A stretch of DNA of 32,328 nt from contig JACOSC010000306.1 of the NCBI GenBank assembly GCA_016179055.1, positions 1 through 32,328 on the forward strand, written 5' to 3'. Origin of the DNA: Acidobacteriota bacterium (GTDB taxonomy: Bacteria; Acidobacteriota; UBA6911; JACOSC01). The translations under genes and the position numbers were made by a program. The notes under the pieces are model-generated. The model was not told where the DNA came from. It saw only the letters and a list, made by a program, of their open reading frames with translations, and searched no databases. Shown in pieces: positions 10,201 through 17,570 of this stretch; position 1 is the first letter of the stretch; every line of letters starts with the position of its first letter.

Positions 10201-10526
10201 TGACCCGTTGCTGTCACAGTGCATATCTCATTAAGGTGAGCTTCTGTGATAGCATACGGAACGCCGGCGAAATTACCAATGGCATCCGCCGTCGCATAAA
10301 GAGTTGTTCCCGGTACATGAGTACAGGTGATATCTATTTTGACCGTCTCTCCAGGCATCCAGCCGGTGCCTGAGATGAAAAGCGTCTCACCTGGAGTGTA
10401 ATCTGATTTGTCTGTACCTACCGCGGCCTGCCCGAATGTCAGGGCGGGCAAACAGAAAAGAAACAAGAAACTGAAGAACGCGAGGAACTTAGTAGTTCGA
10501 CACGGTGTTGTTATTTCTTTGCTCAT
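7293..10526 (-). CDS. Large secreted Ig-like/HYR/PKD repeat protein
   Basis: From the ATG at 10526 the protein has 1,077-1,078 residues. The N terminus has a basic segment, a long hydrophobic core (FLAFFSFLFLFCLPALTFG) and an AxA-type site ending GQA. After an N-terminal domain (SDYTPGETLFISGTGW) come two Ig-like domains (each with a Cys pair and QWQVK or YQWEKNG). Three HYR-type domains follow, two of them near-identical and containing ITKCNDPGLCSAV and the TTITW-ATD-GNT signature. A PKD-like domain and a C-terminal Cna-B/carboxypeptidase-like fold (GVTVSLYSGSWC, TTGFYKFLALAPGSYSV) complete it. Such domains usually mediate extracellular binding. No anchor is seen. The small FG-GAP-like gene ends 32 bp upstream, so they probably form an operon. 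Confidence 0.85.
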   Translation of the reverse strand: MSKEITTPCRTTKFLAFFSFLFLFCLPALTFGQAAVGTDKSDYTPGETLFISGTGWMPGETVKIDITCTHVPGTTLYATADAIGNFAGVPYAITEAHLNEICTVTATGQSSAQTAQASFTDGIAVGSLCNTTSACTGVTPLTPLNNSKYKLVVGTTVTSKIINATDASTTTSSPCSSASPGVKVIIKSTDLGNTEVCGSLSGSTITFTFTAPSNGCKTTIVAYNSNSNNSNSTVVKAANGGSGAGTEAAGYAYVNASTDTAAISTCAACVAPTVTTNPANQTVCAPAAATFTAAASGTAPSVQWQVKVPGGSFTDIAGATSTTLTVAPTSLSLSGNQYRAKFTNTCGMATSAAATLTVNTPPSITAQPVSVSQVCIGSSVSFSVTATGTAPISYQWEKNGVNIAGATGSSFTIPSVAAGDVGTYSVIVSNVCGSVLSSGANLSIDSIPPVITQPANITKCNDPGLCSAVVAITAPAVTDNCAVASLVGTRSDSLALTAPFPKGSTTITWVATDTAGNTSTATQTVTVNDCEKPVIAQPANITKCNDPGLCSAVIAITAPAVTDNCDTGLVATGTRSDSLALTAAFPKGTTTITWNATDSSGNTAIPKTQTVTVNDCEPPKFTNCSGALKICVPPGTTSIPSTDPTIKAWLDSFSSCASDNCPGVVVTNNAPASIPVQCAATVVTFTATDTSGNTATLMANINATPQPVVTISPANGGFLQGNSTSFTASVSGGCGTLSYSWSITGPAAVSFTNGSATTVLASGFPAAGAYTVSVTVTDSKGCTGSNSTSATVVNVAANGFMRDTNCNDIPNGFDVVFSPDGTTGTYKIPATNPGGFMYNLKLTNNTGAATTFSATITIPNSASLGGRAFALWGAVPVHVYINGPCPQDGTSTDITSSATIVVNTATGTLSQPLGGPSTLANSVTVSGIPAAIGQTVDIQIHMRSRLIGTTGYPATAQTTFFESYDFSASLTVGTLSINEPILTSFVGSGKKVTGVGGNLTDINSVAKSGVTVSLYSGSWCSGTALSTATSDTTGFYKFLALAPGSYSVGISATAPTTCKNATVVLDVYTEVDFADLQ
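8681..9190 (-). repeat. Tandem duplication coding for two HYR domains
   Basis: Two adjacent segments of about 252-258 bp are nearly identical. For example GGCCGAGCAGAGTCCGGGG begins at 8871 and again at 9123, and AGTCGTTGAC occurs at 8681 and 8939. The difference in offset is a two-codon indel. The unit encodes one HYR domain of about 84 residues. Confidence 0.85.
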
Positions 10527-10536
10527 AAACATATCT

Positions 10537-10542
10537 CCTCCT
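10537..10542 (-). promoter_or_regulatory. Ribosome-binding site deciding the Ig/HYR start
   Basis: AGGAGG on the minus strand lies ten bases before the ATG at 10526 (MSKEITT) but only four before the ATG at 10532. The former is favoured. The first possible ATG at 10565 is upstream of this site and is unlikely. Confidence 0.7.
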
Positions 10543-10558
10543 TTAGGAGTTTGAAATT

Positions 10559-11254
10559 TCAGCATTCATTACAAAAGGTTTGACGAATGATCATGGGGGG
10601 AGCTGCGCTACGCGGAGGGCTTCTCGCTATCAGCATAGATCTTAGGAGTGGCAAGGAAGGACCTGGCCACTCGGCAGGGATGAAATCTTCTGCGGCTGAT
10701 TCCGCAAACAGCGGATTCGAAATAACTCGATTAAAAGGCCGTGGTTTGTTCGGGAGAATGATGCCTCGTGGGTTCCGGCCGCCGTCGGGCTGGCAAGTGA
10801 TAGGGGCGACCATCTTGATGAGATCAGCGCAGCGCCGGCAGGCAACTCTGGCAAAACGGCCGCAGCCGTCATTTAACCAGACCGCCGGGGGCTCGAACGA
10901 GAAGGTGCGGGGAATAGCGACAAAGTCCTTGTCGTTGTCTTGGTCGATATCGCACACGAAAAGACCGAAGCCCGCCTCCTGACGGGTTAAGCTAAAGGTG
11001 GTTCTTTCCGGCCGCGTGCTCAGTCGAATTTCAACCCAATAGGTATGGCCTTCGAGTCGGATGATAGTCCGGTCCGGCTGGCCGTCGCCATCAAAATCAA
11101 AATCGGAAAGAACCGGGGTAACGACCGGAAAGCCGAAGGCATTTTGCGGAGGAAGAGCCGCCGCCGCGCCTGTACCGCTGCACGCGATCGCCAGACACAA
11201 CGCCCACAGCGCCGGGAAGAGGAGTCTAGCATTTAGGGTTTGAAGTGGCTGCAT
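10559..11254 (-). CDS. Small secreted FG-GAP/VCBS-like protein
   Basis: The ATG at 11254 gives 231 residues with a signal peptide (RLLFPALWALCLAIACSG, then GAAAA). Two acidic loops, DFDFDGDGQPD and DIDQDNDKDF, have the calcium-binding pattern of FG-GAP/VCBS repeats. The sequence around them (WVEIRLSTRP, NDGCGRFARV) also fits this secreted beta-propeller-like class, though only about two blades are present. The C-terminal half is basic, rich in proline and of unknown fold. An upstream in-frame start (11365) would add 37 residues without a signal. The gene ends 32 bp before the Ig/HYR gene, paralleling the pair at 188-6279. A weak promoter-like pair, TTGGAA and TACATT with a 17-bp spacer, lies directly upstream and would leave a very short leader. 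Confidence 0.65.
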   Translation of the reverse strand: MQPLQTLNARLLFPALWALCLAIACSGTGAAAALPPQNAFGFPVVTPVLSDFDFDGDGQPDRTIIRLEGHTYWVEIRLSTRPERTTFSLTRQEAGFGLFVCDIDQDNDKDFVAIPRTFSFEPPAVWLNDGCGRFARVACRRCADLIKMVAPITCQPDGGRNPRGIILPNKPRPFNRVISNPLFAESAAEDFIPAEWPGPSLPLLRSMLIARSPPRSAAPPMIIRQTFCNEC

Positions 11255-12238
11255 GTATCCAATACCTAATGTAACTGTGCATACCGATACTTCCAAGCTC
11301 ATGCACTTTACCAGGCGTCGAACGTTTGGGGATAGCTCAGGAGACTTTAGCCTGGGAATGTTCAACTCAACCGCCGAATTTTCCCTTCTGCCGAGGCGAC
11401 AACTAAGTTCTAAAAAACCGAACGGCGGGCGATAAAAAATTGGCGATATGCGCCTTTCCGGGAGACTTGCCCAAGGACCAGCACCTGGGTAAACAGAAAC
11501 GCTCTAACCTGAGCCAAGCTGGAATTCCCTCCCTCCCGATCTTTTCTAACTGTCATTGATTAACGAGGTTCGATGGTACCCCAGCCCCATTAAATTGGGT
11601 ATTTTATAAACAACCCCTTCTAGCACGCGATGAGTACACCACCCATGGCGAGTATGGCGGCTGTGTTGTTTCTACTGGGCCCCAGAGCTTATCCCTGATC
11701 GTTTGTCTCATACAAAGTCGGCACGCTAGGCCGTGGCTACACTTTCCAGTCCCCGCGGAAAGTGTAGTTGCATCCTGGAATCCCCATTGAAAATAACCTC
11801 GGCACAACAGTACCGGTTACGGTATCGACCGGGTGCGCCGCGGATTACCCACCTCGGCCACCCGCCCGCTACCACAGGCGGTTCTGTTTTTCATTCGTCG
11901 TGGCGCCAAAAGGGGTATGAACAACTCCTCGGGCTTTTCGGAGTAGACAGTTCTCCGTTTAGGTCACGTTAGCCAAGGGGCTTCAGCTTAGGCTTACCTT
12001 TATCAGGCACGCGTAGCCGTCGCCGTAGAAATATAGAGGGTACGCGCGCTCGTCTTTGGACAAAAAATCTTTTTAATTGTGGTTGGGCTTTAATGCGTGG
12101 GTGCTGAACCGTGGTAAATCTTTTTCCCTGTTCCTAGCATCAATTGCTAAAGTTTGAAACCGACTTTAGGTTGAGCTTTTCAGACCGACTCTTAAGAAAT
12201 GAGGAAGCGCCGCCTACAGCACTTCGTCCTACCTAACC
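11255..12238. other. Gene-poor intergenic stretch with one hairpin
   Basis: I see no convincing coding region here; the open frames are short and lack ribosome-binding sites. The clearest structure is a perfect 11-bp hairpin, CTACACTTTCC (11737-11747) with GGAAAGTGTAG (11757-11767), loop of 9 nt. It could be a remnant end of a mobile element. The stretch precedes recombinase debris, so it may be part of a decayed insertion. Confidence 0.5.
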
Positions 12239-12415
12239 ATGATTAACCAAGGAAAACGGCGGCCAACGCTTGATCCAGCTTTCTTCGGCTTCCGTGTATT
12301 GGACGAAGTAAGGGAGCGAATACTCGTCGTCAAAGCCCAATTTCGCGGGCACACCATCGGCGATTGGTTCCCTCTCAAACTTCTTGACCGGCTGTGGGAG
12401 GTCGTCGTCGAGTGA
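12239..12415 (+). other. Possible 58-codon open frame, uncertain
   Basis: An ATG-initiated frame (MINQGKRRPTLDP...) ends at 12415. No ribosome-binding site is seen. The minus strand across the same bases is also open without an ATG and reads like a protein tail (KLGFDDEYSLPYFVQY). One of the two is probably a gene remnant. I cannot decide which, and recognise neither. Confidence 0.25.
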
Positions 12416-12502
12416 AGCTGTGTGTGGCCAGAATTGAGTTAGCCTGCTTGAAGCCGTTATTCAGTCTGGCTTCTAAATGAGTAAAATAAGCGAAAATTCC
12501 AT

Positions 12503-12890
12503 TTTATCTTATCGTACTCGAACTTAAAAGAGCTTCAAAAGACCCCTAGCCGCGACTACGTTTTTTATGATAAAGTTACCGGGAGCCTGCTTGGCTCAGT
12601 AAAGAGTGCGTTTAAGACGGCGTGTCAGGGAGCACGAATAAAGAAGTTCCGGTTTCATGATCGCAGCCATACGTTGGTGAGCCGATAGAGAGTCAAATGA
12701 GAGGATTTGGTGACTATAAAAGAACTGCTAGGGCACACGGATATTCGAACAACATCGCGATTTGCTCATACCAAATATGGATGCCAAGAAATTTGCGATT
12801 GCGGCCTTGAATGGTCACAAATCGGTGACAGACGGCAATGCGGCATATTTTAGATCGCAGAACGACGATGATGTAAATATCTTTAAATAA
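12503..12890 (+). pseudogene. Dead tyrosine recombinase (phage-type integrase), C-terminal fragment
   Basis: One frame reads DYVFYDKVTGSLLGSVKSAF and then TACQGARIKKFRFHDRSHTL, stops at TAG (12686) and TGA (12698), and resumes as EDLVTIKELLGHTDIRTTSR. After RFAHTKYG it must shift frame to continue MDAKKFAIAALNGHKS, ending at 12890. This is the catalytic domain of a tyrosine recombinase; such enzymes cut DNA and integrate phages or islands. The box II arginine of H-x-x-R-H is serine here (HDRSH), and the nucleophilic tyrosine of the usual RYAH motif is phenylalanine (RFAH). Two stops, a frameshift and both catalytic replacements mean it cannot be active. The N-terminal half is missing. It ends 18 bp before a tRNA-Arg gene, a classical integration site. 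Confidence 0.85.
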
Positions 12891-12908
12891 AACTAATTAA
12901 TTGATTGC

Positions 12909-12985
12909 GCGCCCGTAGCTCAGTTGGATAGAGCGTCGGACTTCGAATCCGCAGGCCGGGGGTTCAAATCCCTCCGGGCGCGCCA
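12909..12985 (+). tRNA. tRNA-Arg, anticodon TCG
   Basis: 77 nt with all arms: acceptor GCGCCCG/CGGGCGC, D arm GCTC/GAGC, anticodon loop CTTCGAA with TCG at 12943-12945, T arm GGGGG/CCCTC with loop TTCAAAT, discriminator G and encoded CCA. It decodes CGA. The outermost anticodon-stem pair (position 27 T, position 43 C) is a mismatch. The gene directly follows the recombinase remnant. No duplicated 3' end was noticed as an attachment site. Confidence 0.95.
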
Positions 12986-13180
12986 TAATAACTTATTGAG
13001 AAAATAAAAAAAGCATTGTTTCCGCCGCTTCCATAGCCTGTCCTGAAAAGCCAGATAAGCGGCAGGATGACGCTTCCACCTTCCGGGAATAAAGTAGAAG
13101 AGGCTTCCAGCCGCTTAAAGGAAGAAAAACTGAGTTTGCCCTTCTTGCTACGGATACGTCACAACTCCCATGGAGAGTGG

Positions 13181-13210
13181 AAACGACCACTGCCGTAGAG
13201 GCAGTGGTCG
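13181..13210 (-). terminator. Terminator of the subtilase gene
   Basis: A perfect 11-bp stem CGACCACTGCC/GGCAGTGGTCG (13184-13194 and 13200-13210) with a 5-nt loop lies 7 bp after the stop codon. TTT follows on the minus strand. The rest of 12986-13217 shows no gene. Confidence 0.75.
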
Positions 13211-13217
13211 CTGCCTG

Positions 13218-14900
13218 CTACTCACCATCAATCAAAGTGTCCATCGATGGTGCGGAACTCTGTGCCCACATGGCGGTACCCCAGATCACGTTGGTTCCCC
13301 AAATTACGTTGGTTCCCCAAATCACGTTGGTACCCCAGATCACGTTGGTACCCCATATCACATTGGTGCCCCATATCACGTTCGCCGCCCATGCCGATTG
13401 GTTGTAGTGCAGGCTGGTGCCCCATATCACATTGGTGCCCCATATCACGTTAGTGCCCCAAATGACGTTTTCGCCATTGATGCCGTTGGTAGTTTGCAAT
13501 CCGGCCCCGTTGTTTATAAGCCAGTAGTCGTTTACACTGGTCGAAGTTTGCGAAATGTTGGCCGCCAGGTTCAATGCTCCGTAGGCATTCAAATATCCGG
13601 ACCCCTGTGTCATCCAGTCGAGCCCCATGTTCTGGGCCGTGTACATAATGATCGCCTTGACGGCGTTCGGCGTGAGGCTTGGATTTTGTGCTAAAACTAG
13701 CGCTGCTGTGCCGGATACCACTGGCGCTGCCATGCTGGCGCCGCTCAACATGAAATACCAATCGTCGCCATCATGAACACCAAAACTTGTAATGCGGTTT
13801 TTTGGATAGGCATCGTAAAGAGTGCCCTTGGGTGAGGAAACGGAGATGATTCTGTTGCCCGGCGCCACCACGTCCGGCTTGGCCAGATTATCGATATAGG
13901 TGGGGCCTCGAGAGCTGTAGCCGGCTACCGTATCGTCAGATCTTTGCGGCGTGCCATTGGTTTTTACGGCGCCAACCGTAATCACCATGGGGTCGTTGCC
14001 GGGGCTGGTAATTCCGCCGTAGACCACTTTTCCTTGTGGATCCTTTCCGTAATTGCCGGCGGCCGTAACCACTACTATTCCGGCCTTGACGGCCGCTTCA
14101 CAGGCTTGTGTGAGCGGGTCAGTCAAGTAGCTTTCGCTTACCGGGTGCCCCAACGACAGGTTAATTACACGAATATTGTAGCGAGACTTGTTGGCGATAC
14201 ACCATTGAATGCCTTGGATGACGGTGCTTACCGTACCGTACCCGCTCTGATCGAGTACTTTAACACCAATCAAGTTGATACCCGGGGCCACCCCCGAATA
14301 ATCGAAAGAGCTTTCATGGGTCATGTAGCCGCTTCCGCCGATAATGCCGGCGACATGGGACCCATGCCCACTATCATCATAAGGTGAATCCTTCGCGTTT
14401 ACGAAATCCACCCAGCCGATAGTGCGCTTCTCTTTGCTCTTATCATAGAGTAGGTCTTCAGCCTTATGGGAAATACCCGTATCAAGCACGGCTACTCCTA
14501 TTCCTGTGCCATCGACACCGTATGCGTCAGGAATCAAATTGGCGCCAATGGCGGCGCCGGTTACCCAATTATGCGCGCGTACTATACTGTCGTGAGACAG
14601 GCGGCTGATCCGTGGCTGCCTGGACAAAGCGTCTAGGGCTTTGACCGGCACGTCGATAGCCAAACCATGAATAGCCGAGAAGCTGTGTTTGATGGTTCCA
14701 CCAACAGACACAATTGCGGCCTGATGATCCCTATCAGGACTTGCGTCGGTTTGCACAATGACAGAAACGGTTTCCAAGCGGTCACCGACTTCCGCCCTCT
14801 CACGCAAGTGTTGATCCATCTTGCCTCGATCTCCCCAACAAACGGAAGTGAAGAGCAGCAGGATCATCGCTAGTGAAAGAAATCGTATGGTCTGTCTCAT
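13218..14900 (-). CDS. Secreted subtilisin-like serine protease (S8) with NVIWGT repeats
   Basis: 560 residues. The ATG at 14900 has AGGAGG five bases upstream. A signal peptide (FLSLAMILLLFTSVCWG) precedes an I9-like propeptide (about residues 25-105). The catalytic domain (about 115-450) has Asp140 in VAVLDTGIS, His179 in GHGSHVAGI, oxyanion Asn283 in TAAGN and Ser389 in SGASMAAP, so it looks active. After a linker the C terminus (478-542) holds nine copies of NVIWGT, three then six, split by SLHYNQSAWAA. Such Trp-Gly repeats occur, from memory, in some acidobacterial subtilases, but their role is unknown to me. The enzyme should act outside the cytoplasm. It is a single gene with its own terminator and a possible operator about 125 bp upstream. 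Confidence 0.93.
   Translation of the reverse strand: MRQTIRFLSLAMILLLFTSVCWGDRGKMDQHLRERAEVGDRLETVSVIVQTDASPDRDHQAAIVSVGGTIKHSFSAIHGLAIDVPVKALDALSRQPRISRLSHDSIVRAHNWVTGAAIGANLIPDAYGVDGTGIGVAVLDTGISHKAEDLLYDKSKEKRTIGWVDFVNAKDSPYDDSGHGSHVAGIIGGSGYMTHESSFDYSGVAPGINLIGVKVLDQSGYGTVSTVIQGIQWCIANKSRYNIRVINLSLGHPVSESYLTDPLTQACEAAVKAGIVVVTAAGNYGKDPQGKVVYGGITSPGNDPMVITVGAVKTNGTPQRSDDTVAGYSSRGPTYIDNLAKPDVVAPGNRIISVSSPKGTLYDAYPKNRITSFGVHDGDDWYFMLSGASMAAPVVSGTAALVLAQNPSLTPNAVKAIIMYTAQNMGLDWMTQGSGYLNAYGALNLAANISQTSTSVNDYWLINNGAGLQTTNGINGENVIWGTNVIWGTNVIWGTSLHYNQSAWAANVIWGTNVIWGTNVIWGTNVIWGTNVIWGTNVIWGTAMWAQSSAPSMDTLIDGE
13275..13469 (-). repeat. 18-bp tandem repeats coding for NVIWGT
   Basis: Nine 18-bp units (consensus AACGTGATCTGGGGTACC with third-base variation) in blocks of three and six, separated by 33 bp. 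The length is a multiple of three, so copy-number slippage would change the protein without breaking its frame. Confidence 0.9.
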
Positions 14901-15023
14901 AGAATCCTCCTGAGTTCTCCGAATTCCTCATGGCCAAGCCATACAGCAAGACTTGCTCCAAACTAACAGTTTCTATATTTTCCAATAACTTGGGGAGATT
15001 GAGCGACGCCGCAGACAAGTCAT

Positions 15024-15057
15024 TCGGTCATAATGACCGATTGAATCGGTCATAATG
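15024..15057. promoter_or_regulatory. Palindromic operator-like site, one and a half copies
   Basis: TCGGTCATAATGACCGA (15024-15040) is a near-perfect palindrome, with 7-bp arms plus an odd centre. Its left part TCGGTCATAATG recurs at 15046-15057, 22 bp later, about two helical turns, as expected for cooperative binding by a dimeric regulator. It lies about 125-155 bp upstream of the subtilase start. The regulator is unknown. Confidence 0.5.
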
Positions 15058-15503
15058 GGACCAACGTAGAGTTGGCACTCGCCTCAGTGGTGGTTCGTAA
15101 TAGTAGGTCTGGTCGGTGCGTCCTACGGTGCTTACCCGGTCGTGTATCCGTGCAGACCTGCTGAACGGTTACAGAAGAAATAGCCACGAATGAGAAGCGA
15201 TGAACGCGGGTTGGAAAGTAGCATTAAGGCTGTTTGGCTAGGGGAGACAATCCTTCAAGAGTCGTGGACTGGCGGGCTCAAGCAGTGATTTTTTCACGTT
15301 CTCTTTCTGCACCGCGGTTTATCAGCCATCGGACTTGGGCGGCGGGGGGCGCGCTTGCCGGTCTCTCTACAACTTCGGCGATTGGAACAAGCTCACCAAC
15401 CGGCCTAAGCGCGCCGCACACTCCGTAATCCCCAATCCGCAATCAAAAGACTCCGCCATGCGAAATCAACGATCCGCCATCGTCCGCCTTTCGTTCGGCG
15501 GGC
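15058..15503. other. Intergenic stretch, nothing assignable
   Basis: About 450 bp between the operator-like site and the porin stop codon. Short open frames exist on both strands, but they have no ribosome-binding site or recognisable motif. No strong terminator hairpin for the porin gene was found. Confidence 0.5.
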
Positions 15504-16799
15504 TTACCAGTTGAGCGTGGCGCCGAAGACGAGCACAGTAGTCTCATAGGTCCCGTTGAATCCTTCGCGGTTGACCCGTGTAGTACGGCTATTGAAGGGA
15601 ACTATCATCGCATAGAAATCCGTGCCGGCTCGTTTGCCACGGTGACCGTACCCCGCGCTAAAGCCATTGCGGTTGGCGTCCGGCAGGAGCGGATTAAGAC
15701 TCGCCACCGGTTGCGGCGTGGTATCGAAGAAATATCCAAACCGCCATTCCGACGTCGGGTTCTGCGTCCAGCGCACACCGGTTCGGTAATTAAAAACGCT
15801 TTTCCAGTTCTCGGGAATGGTGGCGTTTAGAGTACGGTTCTGCGGAAAATTGATATCGACCTTCCCGAAACGGCGCCAGCCGGTCCAATTAACATCGGTT
15901 TCAACAAGAAGCTTTTCTGAAAACGCGTAAGCCAGGCCCAGGCTTCCCGTATCAGGAAATCGTATAGCGGTTTCAATGGGTATATCTTGATTGAAGGGCA
16001 GCGAACGGGCAACCGCCGCATCGAAGGGGGCGACGCCGGTTAGGATCTGACTAAATCGACCTTTGCCTGAGTAGTCAACTTTCATACGGCTGCGGTATGA
16101 AGCGCCCCAGGAGAATTTATCGGTCGCCTTATGAAGCAGACCCACGTTCCAGCCAAACCCCGCTTCGGTATTGCTCTTCAAGCGGACATCGGCCACCTCC
16201 AAGAGCGGATTAGGTGGAAGCGGCGAGCGTAATTGCTGGCGGCGCAGCAATTCAACTTTCGAGAAACGGAAGATGGCGCCGCCACCGATACCGAACTTGG
16301 AATTTACTTGGTAACCGAGGCTGGGATTGAGATCAAAAGAAACCAAGTTAGCCTTGGTGCTGATAAACCGCCCCGGCCACTTGTCCGGATCCTTCCATTT
16401 GGAGGCTAGACCAAACGGGCTGTTGAACCCGAATCCAAATTTCCAGGCGTCGTTGATCGGTTGGATATAATAAAAGTGTGATGGGATAAACACCTGTTTT
16501 ACTTGTTCACCGCTGGCGCCGGCAAACGCGTCCAACCCCCGATACGTGGAATGCGGTATGGCCAGCAGGTTTGTGCCCAGCGAGATTTTACGCCCGTCAA
16601 AAAAGGCGAGGCCGCCGGCATTATGAAAGAGGGCTGAGGGGTCATCCGCCTGAGCGGTAAACGCACCGGACATACCGGCCGCTTTCGCTCCGTGTTCAAA
16701 GAAGCTGAAGCCGGATGGGTAAACCGAGCTTGTAGTACACAGTGAAAAAAACATCAGGCTTAGAGTGAATAGAGCAAAAGAAGCTCTTCGTTTGCGCAT
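15504..16799 (-). CDS. Outer membrane transport protein, OMPP1/FadL/TodX family
   Basis: FadL-family proteins are 14-stranded outer-membrane channels that take up hydrophobic substrates such as long-chain fatty acids or aromatics. From the ATG at 16799 the product has about 431 residues, usual for the family. A signal peptide (ASFALFTLSLMFFSLCTT) precedes the family's N-terminal hatch sequence GFSFFEHGAKAAGMSGAFTA followed by DDPSALFHNAGGLAF. Alternating beta-strand sequence continues to the C terminus, which ends in an aromatic residue (VFGATLNW), the usual signal for outer-membrane assembly. The ATG at 16799 has GAGGAG seven bases upstream, whereas the longer frame would need a TTG. A sigma-70 promoter lies at 16891-16919. 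The gene is monocistronic. The substrate cannot be told from sequence. Confidence 0.92.
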   Translation of the reverse strand: MRKRRASFALFTLSLMFFSLCTTSSVYPSGFSFFEHGAKAAGMSGAFTAQADDPSALFHNAGGLAFFDGRKISLGTNLLAIPHSTYRGLDAFAGASGEQVKQVFIPSHFYYIQPINDAWKFGFGFNSPFGLASKWKDPDKWPGRFISTKANLVSFDLNPSLGYQVNSKFGIGGGAIFRFSKVELLRRQQLRSPLPPNPLLEVADVRLKSNTEAGFGWNVGLLHKATDKFSWGASYRSRMKVDYSGKGRFSQILTGVAPFDAAVARSLPFNQDIPIETAIRFPDTGSLGLAYAFSEKLLVETDVNWTGWRRFGKVDINFPQNRTLNATIPENWKSVFNYRTGVRWTQNPTSEWRFGYFFDTTPQPVASLNPLLPDANRNGFSAGYGHRGKRAGTDFYAMIVPFNSRTTRVNREGFNGTYETTVLVFGATLNW

Positions 16800-16890
16800 G
16801 GACTGTCTCCTCAAAATAGGGTTGTTACATAAAAATCACGACAAACCTTGATTATTCCGCTTAAGTGGCCATCAAGAAACGCAATGGTGG

Positions 16891-16919
16891 AATATATCAT
16901 CCCCCTGCTGGGTTTTCAA
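16891..16919 (-). promoter_or_regulatory. Sigma-70 promoter of the FadL-type gene
   Basis: On the minus strand TTGAAA (16919-16914), a 17-bp spacer and TATATT (16896-16891) each match the consensus at five of six positions. This predicts a start near 16884 and a leader of about 85 nt. Confidence 0.7.
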
Positions 16920-17005
16920 CTCTAAATAGCCGCCGACCTGAGGTAAGTTAAGTTTTCAAGAGTGGAACAGACATCTTGCCTGTCCGCACTGGCGGGGCGT
17001 CTGTG

Positions 17006-17338
17006 CCTGGAGTTTGGACATTTTAGTGGTCCCGCAGGGCGGGAGAGTTAGCTTGTCTTCGAAGCCGGCAGAGCCCCGCTCTGCGGGGCGAAAGCATAAA
17101 GCCTGGGGTGGAGCGCAGCGGAACCCCAGTGTATGAGAACACGGACCAATCACCAGCCCCGACAAGTCGGGGCGGCAGGCCTTGTGAAGTGGAGTCATCA
17201 AATGGCTGTCGCCCACTTCGTGGGCTGGGGATATGGTTTGACGCATTTCCTGGGGTTCCGGCTATGCCTTCACCCCAGGCTTTATGCTGCCGCCCCGACA
17301 TGTCGGGGCTTTACATACGGAAATGTCCAAACTCCAGG
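17006..17338. repeat. Nested palindromic REP-like element, 333 bp
   Basis: A perfect 18-bp outer inverted repeat (CCTGGAGTTTGGACATTT at 17006-17023, inverse at 17321-17338) encloses a second pair (17095-17128 with 17251-17287) that matches apart from about three differences. REP-like hairpins of the form CCCCGAC-nn-GTCGGGG occur near 17158 and 17292. CTGGAGTTTGGACA also occurs at 6744-6757 inside the 6592-7144 element, linking the two. The open frames crossing this region are by-products of the palindromes. Confidence 0.8.
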
Positions 17339-17405
17339 ACCACTCGGCGGCTGGATTTTGGTATCCGCGTGTTTCTTATGATCGAACTTCTGCAGTGTTT
17401 TTTTG

Positions 17406-17433
17406 TTGACAAGACTAAACCAGCTAATATATT
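17406..17433 (+). promoter_or_regulatory. Sigma-70 promoter upstream of the 460-residue protein
   Basis: TTGACA (17406-17411, perfect), a 16-bp spacer and TATATT (17428-17433, five of six) predict a leader of about 130 nt before the ATG at 17571. It lies just outside the palindromic repeat. Confidence 0.7.
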
Positions 17434-17570
17434 GTTGCTCTGGGTAACTACTCGGCGGTCTCTCATGACGCTAACGCCGGCCAGGGGGCGACGACTCGAA
17501 ATAAGAGCGTCATTCGCTGAAACCGTGGAATGCTCCTGGGAACCGCTTCTGCTGCCACTCGGAGGAATCT

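Noticed and set aside
13275..13469. Regular short repeats that could suggest a CRISPR array
   Set aside because: The repeats are directly adjacent 18-bp units without unique spacers and encode NVIWGT in the subtilase frame.
15290..15430. Minus-strand frame resembling a protein tail (ELVPIAEVVERPASAPPAA)
   Set aside because: No start codon context, no recognised domain, low complexity; coding status not supportable.
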